Shown: positions 44,041 through 52,355, counted from the first letter of the stretch. The stretch is 64,000 nt of DNA from Bacillus yapensis (GCF_005280205.1 NZ_SUND01000020.1:32447-96446); one strand, 5' to 3'. Notes: generated by a model not told the origin, from the letters alone. Numbers and translations: made by a program.

Positions 44041-44060
44041 TTATCTTGAATTCAAGATAA
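44041..44060. promoter_or_regulatory. MhqR-type operator
   Basis: A perfect 20-bp palindrome TTATCTTGAATTCAAGATAA followed by AAAT, very close to the MhqR box of B. subtilis (TATCTcgaAtTCgAGATA type) found before mhqED, mhqNOP and azoR1. It lies 20 bp before the mhqD-like gene. Confidence 0.75.
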
Positions 44061-44079
44061 AATCCAGGGGGTTCTTACG

Positions 44080-44682
44080 TTGAAATATATTTTTAAAGAA
44101 GGTTCAAAAGAAAAACCAACATTGCTGTTATTACATGGTACTGGAGGAAATGAACAAGACTTATTAAGCCTAGGAAATATGATCGATCCGGAAAGCTCAA
44201 TCTTAAGTGTCAGAGGGAATGTCTTAGAAAATGGGATGCCTCGTTTCTTCCGTCGCTTAGCAGAAGGAATATTTGATGAAGAGGATTTGATCTTCCGTAC
44301 AAAGGAACTATATGATTTCTTAGATGAAGCAGCCAAAGAACACGGATTTGATCGTAATAATGTGATCGCGATTGGTTATTCGAACGGGGCGAACATCGCT
44401 GGTAGCCTCTTATTCCACTATGAAAATGCCTTGCGAGGTGCGATTCTCCATCATCCAATGGTGCCAAGAAGAGGAGTGGAATTGCCAAATCTTCAAGGTA
44501 CGCCAGTTTTTATCGGTGCTGGTGAGAATGATCCGATTTGCCCATCACAAGAATCGATTGAATTGCAGACTCTATTAGCAAATGCCGGAGCAGATACAGA
44601 CATTCATTGGGAGCGATTTGGTCATCAATTAACAATGTCTGAGGTAGAAGCAGCTAAGGAATGGTATAAGAAGCATTTTTGA
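44080..44682 (+). CDS. mhqD: MhqD-like alpha/beta hydrolase (carboxylesterase)
   Basis: A 200-residue alpha/beta hydrolase with LLLLHGTGGNEQDLL oxyanion region, nucleophile Ser in AIGYSNGANIAG (GxSxG), Asp in GENDPICP and His in RFGHQLTMSE. Size and sequence match B. subtilis MhqD (YodD), part of the MhqR regulon for quinone and catechol stress. The MhqR-type palindrome just upstream supports that assignment. The dioxygenase partner mhqE and the regulator mhqR are not present here. Start TTG 44080. Confidence 0.82.
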   Translation: MKYIFKEGSKEKPTLLLLHGTGGNEQDLLSLGNMIDPESSILSVRGNVLENGMPRFFRRLAEGIFDEEDLIFRTKELYDFLDEAAKEHGFDRNNVIAIGYSNGANIAGSLLFHYENALRGAILHHPMVPRRGVELPNLQGTPVFIGAGENDPICPSQESIELQTLLANAGADTDIHWERFGHQLTMSEVEAAKEWYKKHF

Positions 44683-44688
44683 TTACGT

Positions 44689-44730
44689 AAGGGGTAGCAG
44701 TTAAATAACGATTGCTCCCCTTATTTTTAT
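44689..44730 (+). terminator. Terminator of the mhqD-like gene
   Basis: AAGGGGTAGCA pairs with TTGCTCCCCTT, followed by ATTTTTATT. Confidence 0.85.
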
Positions 44731-44780
44731 TATTTCTCATTCGAACATTTTGCACTTTATGAATGAGAATTAATTATTAC

Positions 44781-44809
44781 TTCAAAAAGGTTATTAAATG
44801 GGATATAAT
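44781..44809 (+). promoter_or_regulatory. Sigma-A promoter of the thiT leader
   Basis: TTCAAA (44781-44786), 17 bp, perfect TATAAT (44804-44809). Confidence 0.55.
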
Positions 44810-44833
44810 GTATGAGACATATACATAGCGGAA

Positions 44834-44918
44834 ACCACAAGGGGAGCTTATAGCTGAGAGTGAACGTTTTGTTCTGACCCTTTGAACCTGTTAGTTAATG
44901 CTAGCGCAGGGATGTGGA
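44834..44918 (+). promoter_or_regulatory. TPP (THI-box) riboswitch controlling thiT
   Basis: Landmarks in order: ACCACAAGGGGAGC, GCTGAGAG, ACCCTTTGAACCTG, TTAGTTAATGCTAGCGCAGG and GATGTGG closing P1. Downstream, AAGACGG pairs with CCGTCTT (about 44917-44943), and TTCTCCCTT (44951-44959) can pair with AAAGGGGAGA, the thiT ribosome site, so both termination and ribosome-site masking are possible. Confidence 0.96.
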
Positions 44919-44996
44919 AGACGGTTCAATAGTATCCGTCTTTAGACATGTTCTCCCTTGAGGTCTTTCGTATCTAATAAAAGGGGAGATTTTTTT

Positions 44997-45590
44997 ATGA
45001 AAAAATTAGGTTTACTTGCGATGATTGAGGCTGCCTTTTTTGCAGCATTTGCATTGATTTTAGACCTTCTACCAGCCATTCAATTAGGTCCATGGATTTC
45101 CATTTCATTCGCAATGGTACCCATCTTTATTTTGGCTTTTCGCTGGGGCTTTACGGTAAGTATCTTATCTGGCTTTATTTGGGGATTACTTCAGGTTGCA
45201 ATAGGAGATATTTATTTCTTAACACCGATTCAATTTGCCATTGAATATTTCATTGCTTTTGCTTTTATTGGATTTGCGGGTCTTTTCTATAAACCAATTC
45301 AATCTCATCTGCAAAATGGGGAAAAGAAAAAAGCATTGCAATGGGCTGTTGTAGCCATCTTTGTTGGAAGTGTGGCTCGTTATTTTTGGCATTTTATTGC
45401 GGGAGTTATTTTCTGGGGTGAAAATGCTCCAGAGGGAATGTCGCCAGTCATCTATTCATTAATTGTGAATGGTGGAACAATGCTAGGGGCTACGATCCTA
45501 TGCTCAGTAGTCATTCTGCTGTTGTTATCAAATGCACCGAGATTGATTCAGCGTAAAGGAACTGGCACTATTTCAGCAAAAAAAGCCTAA
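44997..45590 (+). CDS. thiT: Thiamine transporter ThiT (ECF S component)
   Basis: A 197-residue membrane protein with six helices. It contains the ThiT signature GPWISISFAMVPIFILAFRWG and the Trp/Gly-rich FWGENAPEGMSP loop. It binds thiamine and works with the general EcfAA'T module encoded elsewhere. ATG 44997 follows AAGGGGAGA at 7-8 nt; the frame extends to 44958 but that would be inside the riboswitch expression platform. Control by TPP is shown by the upstream aptamer. Confidence 0.93.
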   Translation: MKKLGLLAMIEAAFFAAFALILDLLPAIQLGPWISISFAMVPIFILAFRWGFTVSILSGFIWGLLQVAIGDIYFLTPIQFAIEYFIAFAFIGFAGLFYKPIQSHLQNGEKKKALQWAVVAIFVGSVARYFWHFIAGVIFWGENAPEGMSPVIYSLIVNGGTMLGATILCSVVILLLLSNAPRLIQRKGTGTISAKKA

Positions 45591-45594
45591 TCAA

Positions 45595-45623
45595 TTGACT
45601 AAAATAAAAATCTGATCTATATT
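45595..45623 (+). promoter_or_regulatory. Sigma-A promoter of the second S-box unit
   Basis: TTGACT (45595-45600), 17 bp, TATATT (45618-45623), directly after thiT. It gives the S-box unit its own promoter. Confidence 0.6.
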
Positions 45624-45652
45624 ATTCCTATAAATTTAATATGAATTATTTT

Positions 45653-45758
45653 TCTTATCCAGAGAGGTGGAGGGATTTGGCCCTAAGAAACCTCGGCAAC
45701 AGACTCATTTTATGAGAACTGTGCCAATTCCATCAAGCAGATTGCTTGAAAGATAAGA
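45653..45758 (+). promoter_or_regulatory. SAM-I (S-box) riboswitch upstream of an FbpA-like ORF
   Basis: The aptamer has TCTTATCCAGAGAGGTGGAG, GGATTTGGCCC, CCTCGGCAAC, CTGTGCCAATTCC and a final GAAAGATAAGA closing P1. The landmarks are intact, so it should bind S-adenosylmethionine. A strong terminator follows. The only downstream gene in this orientation for 1.4 kb is a 47-codon ORF. Confidence 0.94.
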
Positions 45759-45775
45759 CGAGCGGCTAAATTATA

Positions 45776-45819
45776 AACCTCTTCTTATTGTTTGGATAAA
45801 TGATAAGAAGAGGTTTTTT
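45776..45819 (+). terminator. S-box terminator before the FbpA-like ORF
   Basis: AACCTCTTCTTAT pairs with ATAAGAAGAGGTT, then TTTTTG. This is the off-state hairpin of the riboswitch. Confidence 0.9.
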
Positions 45820-45841
45820 GTTTAGTTAAGGAGGTAAATAA

Positions 45842-45985
45842 ATGAACGACGCAATGAAAAGAGATGAACTTATTGATAGATTACTTCAGCATGGTGTATT
45901 TAAAATTAAAAACCAACAATTGTTCGAGCTTTCACTTCAAGATTTAGAGAATGAGCTAAATAAAATTACTCAGCAAAACGAGTAG
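45842..45985 (+). CDS. FbpA-family small protein under SAM riboswitch control
   Basis: A 47-residue protein: MNDAMKRDELIDRLLQHGVF, then KIKNQQLFELSLQDLENELN. The L-I-x-x-L-L-x-x-G-V-x-K...Q-L-x-E-L-x-L-x-x-L-E pattern matches the Fur-regulated basic protein A family. GGAGGT lies 7 nt before the ATG. It is the only gene served by the upstream S-box, so its expression should rise when SAM is low. Its last 20 bp overlap the convergent vanW gene. Function unknown. Confidence 0.75.
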   Translation: MNDAMKRDELIDRLLQHGVFKIKNQQLFELSLQDLENELNKITQQNE

Positions 45986-46859
45986 GAAATTGTAAAATCC
46001 CTCGCACATTACGAGGATGATAATTAATATCCTCAGAAGAATAGATGAACACAACTACTTGCCCTCCAAATGCCCGAGCACGTATCAATATAGGGAGGTT
46101 ATATTCATTTTTAAATGCGAAATCTGGACCGTACCAGCTCACGGTTGCATCTCGACCTGGAGGTACATAGGGTACGCGTTTGCTATGAGAGTAGCGCTCG
46201 GTAATCGTAACACCAGACCGATCTACAGCATTAAATAGGGTGGAGGAAACCTGACATATTCCTCCGCCGATTCCTTCTATTGTCTCGCCTCTAACGATTT
46301 CCGGTGCCTTTTGATACCCTTTCGCTACAGTACGTTGGCCAACCACTTTGTTAAATGAAAAAATCTCTCCAGGGAAGACGACGTAATTATTAATCGCCTG
46401 AACCGCCAAAGCAATATTATGAGAGCGAAATTTATTATAGGAATTATAGTATGTAATGTATTGTCCAATCCGTTTTGTGCGAATATTTGACAATAGCTCA
46501 CTGTCTACCTTTGGATATTGATATATTTTTGGTACCTCGAATGTACCGGGTCCATTTTTATAATAGAATTCATACAACTTTTCCATAAATGCGTGTTCAT
46601 TCAGTCGATGGCCAATTTTTTCAGGAATAATGCTACCGGCATCACTAATGGAAGCATTCTCTGGAGGTTTTTTAATTTGTTCATTAATTTGTTGGGATAA
46701 TGTTTCGGACTTTATAGGATCCAAAAGCTCTAATCCTGGTAATTGTAAGGCTATATCTTCGCGATTGATTTCTGCGATCGTTTCATCATTTTCTACAATG
46801 GTCAGAGTATTAGCTGGATTGATGAATAAAAACACACCAAAAATCCACGAAAAATCCAT
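45966..46859 (-). CDS. VanW family protein
   Basis: A 297-residue protein with an N-terminal hydrophobic segment (FSWIFGVFLFIN) and a C-terminal VanW domain of ~140 residues: RSHNIALAVQAINNYVVFPGEIFSFN, GIGGGICQVSSTLFNAV and RYSHSKRVPYVPPGRDATV. This type (YoaR-like) is found in many Gram-positives outside vancomycin clusters; the function is unknown but probably cell-envelope related. GGAGGT precedes ATG 46859. Confidence 0.88.
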   Translation of the reverse strand: MDFSWIFGVFLFINPANTLTIVENDETIAEINREDIALQLPGLELLDPIKSETLSQQINEQIKKPPENASISDAGSIIPEKIGHRLNEHAFMEKLYEFYYKNGPGTFEVPKIYQYPKVDSELLSNIRTKRIGQYITYYNSYNKFRSHNIALAVQAINNYVVFPGEIFSFNKVVGQRTVAKGYQKAPEIVRGETIEGIGGGICQVSSTLFNAVDRSGVTITERYSHSKRVPYVPPGRDATVSWYGPDFAFKNEYNLPILIRARAFGGQVVVFIYSSEDINYHPRNVRGILQFPTRFAE

Positions 46860-47221
46860 GATGTACCTCCAAGTTAGTTCATTTTCTCCATGGGTGTTAG
46901 TTATATCAATGTATTGTCGCTAACATCATTCTACTAGTATTAGTGTCCGAGATTATCCTTCGTTTATTCCACAAATTAATATTCCCTATATAGTCACGAA
47001 AATCCTACAAATCAGAACTTCGTGTAAATTCAGGTAAGTGAAAGCGTTAAATATTGTAAAATAAATCCTTCGAAATTTCGTCACATTTATATACAGCTAA
47101 CTCGTGTTACTATAGTAAGTGCAATCAGGTACTTAAAAACAAATATTCTTATAATCCAATTTCGAATTGTCATTACATATATGAGATTGTGATTAATTGA
47201 ACAAGAAAGGAGCAACCTTTT
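46860..47221 (+). promoter_or_regulatory. Regulatory region upstream of qoxABCD
   Basis: A 362-bp AT-rich gap without a gene. TGAAAGCGTTAAAT (47039-47052) matches 12 of 14 cre positions. TTGTGATTAATTGAACAA (47187-47204) has the 18-bp layout of a Rex site (TTGTGA-N6-TCACAA) with two mismatches in the right half and lies just before the ribosome site. Both are candidates for carbon or redox control. Confidence 0.35.
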
Positions 47222-48136
47222 ATGAAAATAAAATGGACTTTTTTAATGATAATTTTCACTATTGTCACTGTGTTAACAGGATGCGAACCTTTAATGGTCT
47301 TAGATCCAAAAGGTCCTCAAGCTGAAAGGCAAGCCGGAGACATCCTATTATCAATCGGGATTATGTCCGGTATCGTTATCATAGTGTTTGCGATATTAAT
47401 CTATGTTTTGATTAAATACCGTGCTTCAAACTTACCGGAAGATTATGAGCCTCCGCATATGGAAGGGAACTTCTGGGTTGAATTAATTTGTGTAGGAGTT
47501 CCAATTATTATTGTGGCTTTCTTCTCTTTTGTTTCTGTTAAAAGTAATTATATTGTTGAATCAGCTCCAGTAGGGTATGAAGAACAAGAGCCTTTAGTTA
47601 TTTATGCTTCATCTTCCAACTGGAAATGGCATTTTAGCTATCCAGAACAGGACATCGAAACAGTTAATTACTTATATATTCCAACAGATAGACCAATTGA
47701 ATTCAAACTCTATTCTTATGGTCCTATTACAAGTTTCTGGATTCCACAGCTTGGTGGTCAGAAATATGCCATGGCAGACATGGTAACGACATTACATTTA
47801 GCAGCTGACGAGATCGGTGAATATATGGGACGTAATGCGAACTTCAGTGGGAAGGGATTCGCTGAAAATTCTTTCAACGTGACAGCAATGACTGCAGATG
47901 ATTTTGATGATTGGGTAGAAGAGGTTAAGGAGACTGCTGCTCCTCTCACAGAGAAAAAGTTTGATGAAATTCTTGAACCTGGTCACCTTGGTCAAATGAC
48001 GTTCACTGGGACTCATTTAGAATTTTCACCAGCACCTGAACATGATCATGGTACATCTGAAACTGAAGAAACTGATGAATCTCACGAGGAACATTCTCAT
48101 TCAGAGGCAAACCATTCTGAACATGAGGGTCATTAA
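47222..48136 (+). CDS. qoxA: Cytochrome aa3 quinol oxidase subunit II (QoxA)
   Basis: A 304-residue lipoprotein: signal peptide ending VLTGC (Cys20 region), two transmembrane helices (~40-65 and ~85-108), then a cupredoxin domain. SNWKWHFSYP and FWIPQLGGQKYAM are typical for quinol oxidases, and the CuA cysteines of cytochrome c oxidases are absent. The tail after residue 270 is very rich in His, Glu and Ser, an unusual acidic/histidine extension. First gene of the qox operon. Confidence 0.95.
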   Translation: MKIKWTFLMIIFTIVTVLTGCEPLMVLDPKGPQAERQAGDILLSIGIMSGIVIIVFAILIYVLIKYRASNLPEDYEPPHMEGNFWVELICVGVPIIIVAFFSFVSVKSNYIVESAPVGYEEQEPLVIYASSSNWKWHFSYPEQDIETVNYLYIPTDRPIEFKLYSYGPITSFWIPQLGGQKYAMADMVTTLHLAADEIGEYMGRNANFSGKGFAENSFNVTAMTADDFDDWVEEVKETAAPLTEKKFDEILEPGHLGQMTFTGTHLEFSPAPEHDHGTSETEETDESHEEHSHSEANHSEHEGH

Positions 48137-48181
48137 TAAGTAAATCGAAAAGTAATTTTTCTCGAAAGGAGAAACAAACGG

Positions 48182-50131
48182 ATGGAATTTTTTGAACGTT
48201 TTGCAATACCACATCCAAGTCCAGCAATTTATGCTTCAATGGTTGTAATTGCACTTACAGTGATCGCTATTATTGCTGGGTTAACCTATTTTAAAAAGTG
48301 GGGCTACTTATGGCGTGAATGGTTAACAACTGTAGACCATAAGAGACTTGGTTTAATGTATATAATATCAGCTATTCTTATGCTGTTCCGTGGTGGCGTC
48401 GATGCCATTATGATGCGTGCTCAGCTCGCAACACCTGACAGTAAATTGCTGGATGCCCAGCATTACAATGAAATTTTTACGACACACGGGGTCGTAATGA
48501 TTATGTTCATGGCGATGCCATTCATTTTTGGATTTATGAATTACATTGTCCCATTACAAATTGGAGCTCGTGATGTTGCATTTCCTCGTTTAAATGCGAT
48601 CAGCTTCTGGTTGTTCTTTATGGGGGCTATGTTATTTAATATCTCTTTTGTTATCGGTGGTTCGCCTGATGCAGGATGGACATCCTATTTCCCGCTTGCA
48701 GGTACTGAATTTAGTGAGTCAGTGGGGACGAACTATTATATGATCGCGCTACAAATATCTGGATTAGGTTCATTGATGACAGGTATTAATATGATTACGA
48801 CGATTTTAAAAATGAGAGCACCTGGCATGACGTTAATGAAAATGCCAATGTTCACATGGTCGACTCTTGTGGCTAACTTAATCATTGTCACTGTTTTCCC
48901 AGTTTTAACAGTTGCTTTAGCAATGGGAACAATGGACCGTCTATTTGCAACAAACTTTTTCACAAGTAGCAATGGTGGTATGGATATGCTTTGGGCAAAC
49001 CTTTTCTGGGTTTGGGGACATCCTGAAGTATATATCTTAATTTTACCGGCCTTCGGTCTCTATAGTGAAATCATTTCAACATTCTCAAGTAAAAATCTAT
49101 ATGGCTATACATCAATGGTTGCTTCAATGGTCATTATCTCAGTTCTATCTTGTCTCGTTTGGGCTCACCATTTCTTTACGATGGGTCAAGGAGCTGCATC
49201 GAATAGCTTCTTCTCCATTACAACAATGGCTATTGCGGTTCCAACAGGGGTTAAGATTTTCAACTGGTTGTTTACGATGTGGAAGGGGAAAATTCGTTTT
49301 ACCGTTCCGATGCTGTATTCAATTGGCTTTATCCCGCTCTTCACAATTGGTGGAGTTACAGGGGTAATGCTTGCTATGTCAGCAGCAGATTATCAATATC
49401 ATAATACGATGTTCTTAGTGGCTCACTTCCACAATACAATTATTCCGGGTGTTGTGTTCGCGATGCTTGCTGGTCTTACGTATTATTGGCCAAAAATGTT
49501 TGGATTTATGTTAAACGAAAGAATTGGAAAATGGACGTTCTGGGCACTATCAATTGGTTTCGTTTTAGCATTCTTCCCAATGTATATCACTGGTTTAGAT
49601 GGTCAGGCTCGCCGTATGTACACATATTCTGAGTCAACAGGATTTGGACCATTGAATATGCTATCATTCATTGGTGCAGGTATTATGGCTATTGGCTTTG
49701 TGCTGATCGTCTATAACATTTACTATAGCATTCGTTATGCTCCAAGAAATATTGGAAGCGACCCATGGGATGCACGTACTTTGGAATGGGCAACACATAC
49801 TCCAGTTCCAGAATATAACTTTGCTATTACACCTGCGGTGAATTCAGTTGAACCGTTCTGGGATGCAAAGAAAAAGAAACATGTATTATTCCCAGAGCCA
49901 CTGAAGAAAATTCATATGCCGAATAATAGTGGAATGCCATTTATCTTGTCTGCTATATTCTTTGTTTGGGGATTTTCGTTCGTATTCGCCATTTGGCCTT
50001 TGGTTATAATTGCAACATTAGGAATATTCGCTTGCCTAGCGAGTCGTTCATTTGAAAACGACCATGGGCGTTATATTTCATTAGAAGAAGTAGAGGAAAC
50101 GGAAGAAAAATTAGGGGGTGCAAAAAAATGA
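48182..50131 (+). CDS. qoxB: Cytochrome aa3 quinol oxidase subunit I (QoxB)
   Basis: A 649-residue haem-copper oxidase subunit I with 14 or so helices. Ligand motifs: FTTHGVVMIMF (haem a His), WVWGHPEVYILILPAFG (CuB His and cross-linked Tyr), WAHHFFTMG, and VAHFHNTIIPG (haem a3 and a His). It reduces oxygen and pumps protons using menaquinol. Its stop overlaps the qoxC start (ATGA). Confidence 0.97.
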   Translation: MEFFERFAIPHPSPAIYASMVVIALTVIAIIAGLTYFKKWGYLWREWLTTVDHKRLGLMYIISAILMLFRGGVDAIMMRAQLATPDSKLLDAQHYNEIFTTHGVVMIMFMAMPFIFGFMNYIVPLQIGARDVAFPRLNAISFWLFFMGAMLFNISFVIGGSPDAGWTSYFPLAGTEFSESVGTNYYMIALQISGLGSLMTGINMITTILKMRAPGMTLMKMPMFTWSTLVANLIIVTVFPVLTVALAMGTMDRLFATNFFTSSNGGMDMLWANLFWVWGHPEVYILILPAFGLYSEIISTFSSKNLYGYTSMVASMVIISVLSCLVWAHHFFTMGQGAASNSFFSITTMAIAVPTGVKIFNWLFTMWKGKIRFTVPMLYSIGFIPLFTIGGVTGVMLAMSAADYQYHNTMFLVAHFHNTIIPGVVFAMLAGLTYYWPKMFGFMLNERIGKWTFWALSIGFVLAFFPMYITGLDGQARRMYTYSESTGFGPLNMLSFIGAGIMAIGFVLIVYNIYYSIRYAPRNIGSDPWDARTLEWATHTPVPEYNFAITPAVNSVEPFWDAKKKKHVLFPEPLKKIHMPNNSGMPFILSAIFFVWGFSFVFAIWPLVIIATLGIFACLASRSFENDHGRYISLEEVEETEEKLGGAKK

Positions 50132-50724
50132 ATCTAGAACACTCTCAACCTCTTGAATATAGTACGAAACAAAACGATTTAAATATTTTTGGTTTCTGGG
50201 TATTCCTCGGTGCAGAAATCATGCTTTTTGCAACACTATTTACTTCTTATTTTGTATTAGAAAACAGAACCGGAAGTGGCCCAGCAGGAGCAGAGATCTT
50301 TGAAATAACTCCTGTCTTAATTGAAACGCTGTTACTTTTAACAAGTAGCTTTGTGATCGGTTTAGGGATTCACGCGATGCGTCTTGGTAAAACAAAAGCG
50401 ATGATTACATTTTTTGCCATCACGTTATTATTGGGCTTGGGCTTCTTAGGTTTTGAGATCTTCGAATTTGTACATTATGTTCATATTGGTGCAGGTCTAC
50501 AAACAAGCGCATTTACTGCGAGTCTTTTAACGACATTAGGAACGCACGGAGCTCACGTAACATTCGGGTTGTTCTGGGGAACTGCTATTATTCTTCAAGT
50601 GAAAAAACGTGGTTTAACACCAGAAACAGCAAATAAATCATTTATTTTCTCACTTTATTGGCATTTCTTAGATGTAGTGTGGATCTTTATTTTCAGCTTC
50701 ATCTACTTGAAAGGAATGATGTAA
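50128..50724 (+). CDS. qoxC: Cytochrome aa3 quinol oxidase subunit III (QoxC)
   Basis: A 198-residue membrane protein with five helices, the CyoC/QoxC size. NIFGFWVFLGAEIMLFATLF at the N-terminus, TLGTHGAHVTFGLFWG and the closing LYWHFLDVVWIFIFSFIYL are conserved in subunit III. GGGGGTG lies 7 nt before ATG 50128, within the end of qoxB. Confidence 0.96.
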   Translation: MNLEHSQPLEYSTKQNDLNIFGFWVFLGAEIMLFATLFTSYFVLENRTGSGPAGAEIFEITPVLIETLLLLTSSFVIGLGIHAMRLGKTKAMITFFAITLLLGLGFLGFEIFEFVHYVHIGAGLQTSAFTASLLTTLGTHGAHVTFGLFWGTAIILQVKKRGLTPETANKSFIFSLYWHFLDVVWIFIFSFIYLKGMM

Positions 50725-50725
50725 T

Positions 50726-51007
50726 ATGAAAGAATTATTCCCGGCAAAACAAGTAATGGGCTTTGTGTTTTCTTTGATACTCACAGCAATTGCTTTACTT
50801 GTATATTTCTTAGACTTGTCCTTCACAGCGGGACTTACCATTTTAGTCGTAACAGCCTTTGTTCAAGCATTGCTTCAATTAGTGGTGTTTATGCACGCTG
50901 GTGAAACGAAAGACAAATGGGCTATTTATGGTAATGTCTACTTTATGATATTAATCGCCATGATTACGATATTTGGTACGCTATTCCTGTTTGTGTGGGA
51001 TATGTAA
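50726..51007 (+). CDS. qoxD: Cytochrome aa3 quinol oxidase subunit IV (QoxD)
   Basis: A 93-residue protein with three transmembrane helices. KQVMGFVFSLILTAIALLVY and ALLQLVVFMHAGE are characteristic of CyoD/QoxD, which helps assemble the CuB site. It starts 1 bp after qoxC and ends the operon. Confidence 0.95.
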   Translation: MKELFPAKQVMGFVFSLILTAIALLVYFLDLSFTAGLTILVVTAFVQALLQLVVFMHAGETKDKWAIYGNVYFMILIAMITIFGTLFLFVWDM

Positions 51008-51017
51008 TTTGTATATG

Positions 51018-51049
51018 AAAGGAGCTCAGGTTATTGAGCTCCTTTTTTT
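51018..51049. terminator. Terminator of qoxABCD
   Basis: AAAGGAGCTC pairs with GAGCTCCTTT around an 8-nt loop and ends in T7. It overlaps the 3' end of the convergent small membrane protein gene. Confidence 0.9.
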
Positions 51050-51288
51050 GTATTCATCGATTTCAGTTGAATTCCTTTATGAGTATTATCAATCATTTCT
51101 TCCGTTGCAACAAAGAATACCCCTATAAGAAAAATGAAAACAGCCCCAACTATCATACCTAAACCAATAGGTGTCAATATTCCGAAACCGCTTCCAATAA
51201 AGCCGAATAAGAACATAACCGAACCAGATATTAATAAGGTTAAACCGATATACTTAACAAGATTTAATACTTTTTCTCTTGATGTCAC
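51031..51288 (-). CDS. Small membrane protein, 85 residues
   Basis: Two predicted transmembrane helices (YIGLTLLISGSVMFLFGFIG and IGLGMIVGAVFIFLIGVFFV) joined by a short Gly-rich loop, then a polar tail. GTG 51288 follows AGGGAGG at about 9 nt; the longer frame to 51381 lacks a ribosome site. I do not recognise the family. Its end overlaps the qox terminator. Confidence 0.6.
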   Translation of the reverse strand: MTSREKVLNLVKYIGLTLLISGSVMFLFGFIGSGFGILTPIGLGMIVGAVFIFLIGVFFVATEEMIDNTHKGIQLKSMNTKKGAQ

Positions 51289-51532
51289 AATATTCAACCT
51301 CCCTTTATTTAAATTATTCAATTTGTTCACAAAAATGTCAAACTTTTTTTGAAAAAGTTTATTGACATCGATGAAATTCAATTAACTGATCAATGTCAAA
51401 TTGAATTCCCTTGACTACCGAAGTAGTTTTCGATGTATTTCTTGTAAAGTCTTAAGCAAAATAAATAAAGCACCTTAAATGAGTGCCTACAGTCTTTTTT
51501 CTTTTAAAATAGAGTTATGATAGACGATATAG

Positions 51533-51653
51533 GTTGATTTCCACTCCGTGTGGCGCTTTCCGCGGGCGGGGCCGAGCTGGAAGGCGCTAGCGACAGTAAG
51601 TCTCGACTTTCCCGCTTTTCCCGCAGGAGTCGCCACCCTCCATTCCAATCAAC
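51533..51653 (+). repeat. GC-rich repeat flanking the IS1182 remnant, left arm
   Basis: About 120 bp, much richer in G+C than its surroundings, beginning GTTGATTTCCACTCC and ending CACCCTCCATTCCAATCAAC. It is an imperfect inverted copy of 52227-52355: ends and several internal blocks (CTTTCCG, CGAGCT, CCCGCAGGAGTC) correspond, the middle is diverged. It includes internal dyads. Confidence 0.8.
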
Positions 51654-51689
51654 TTCTAATAAGATAAAAAATTTTCGAGTTGACGTAAC

Positions 51690-52212
51690 ATGATGACGAG
51701 AAACCAATCAAATGACCGTGCACAATTAGAAATACTGACGATAGATCAACTAGTTCCTGAAGAGCATTTAGTGCGCAAGCCAAGCTAGTGGCAGCTATTG
51801 ATTTTTCGTTCATCTATCCCTTGGTTGAAAACTTATATTCAGGGGTTGGTCGTCCAAGTATCGCTCCAGTAGTTCATATTTAAGACAATATAAATCCAAT
51901 CTATTGATTTTTGCAGAATGCCCGTTTCTTTCGAAGTGCACTGAATGTAAAAACCATCAAAAGCTTATACAACGTCATATTTAGGAAGCTTACATAGAAG
52001 AAGCAGAACATTTACGTCACAATGAAGAAATCAAACAGATATACGCGAAACGCAAGGAGAAGATTGAACATGTTTTTGCGGATGCGAAGGAAAATCATGG
52101 AATGAGATGGACAACCTTACGAAGTCTTAAAAAATTGTCTATGCAGGCGATACTTACGTTTGCTGCCATGTACTTAAAGAAAATGGCAACTTGGACTTTG
52201 GAACCCGCTTAA
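51690..52212 (+). pseudogene. Degenerate IS1182-family transposase
   Basis: Pieces of an IS1182-type transposase in order but broken. The N-terminus reads MMTRNQSNDRAQLEILTIDQ...EEHLVRK, then a 4-nt duplication shifts the frame into LVAAIDFSFIYPLVENLYSG; a stop follows. Later come CPFLSKCTECKNHQKLIQRH, a TAG in place of Trp, and the C-terminal block KIEHVFADAKENHGMRWTTL with the last catalytic acid, ending AILTFAAMYLKKMA. The central DDE core of roughly 200-300 residues is deleted. It cannot be active. Confidence 0.85.
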
Positions 52213-52226
52213 GAGGAGCCAAGCTA

Positions 52227-52355
52227 GTTGATTGGAGTGGAGGGTGCTTGACTCCTGGGGGATTTGCAGGACAGGTGAGATCCCACAGGAGCGACAGCTC
52301 CGAGGAAGCTCACCGCCTGCCCCCCGGAAAGCAAGTGCCCGGAGCGGAAATCAAC
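52227..52355 (-). repeat. GC-rich repeat flanking the IS1182 remnant, right arm
   Basis: About 129 bp in inverse orientation to 51533-51653. Read on the minus strand it begins GTTGATTTCCGCTCCGGGCA and ends CACCCTCCACTCCAATCAAC. This is likely the less diverged arm. The two arms enclose the dead transposase, so they may be the ends of one composite element or two separate inserts. Confidence 0.8.
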
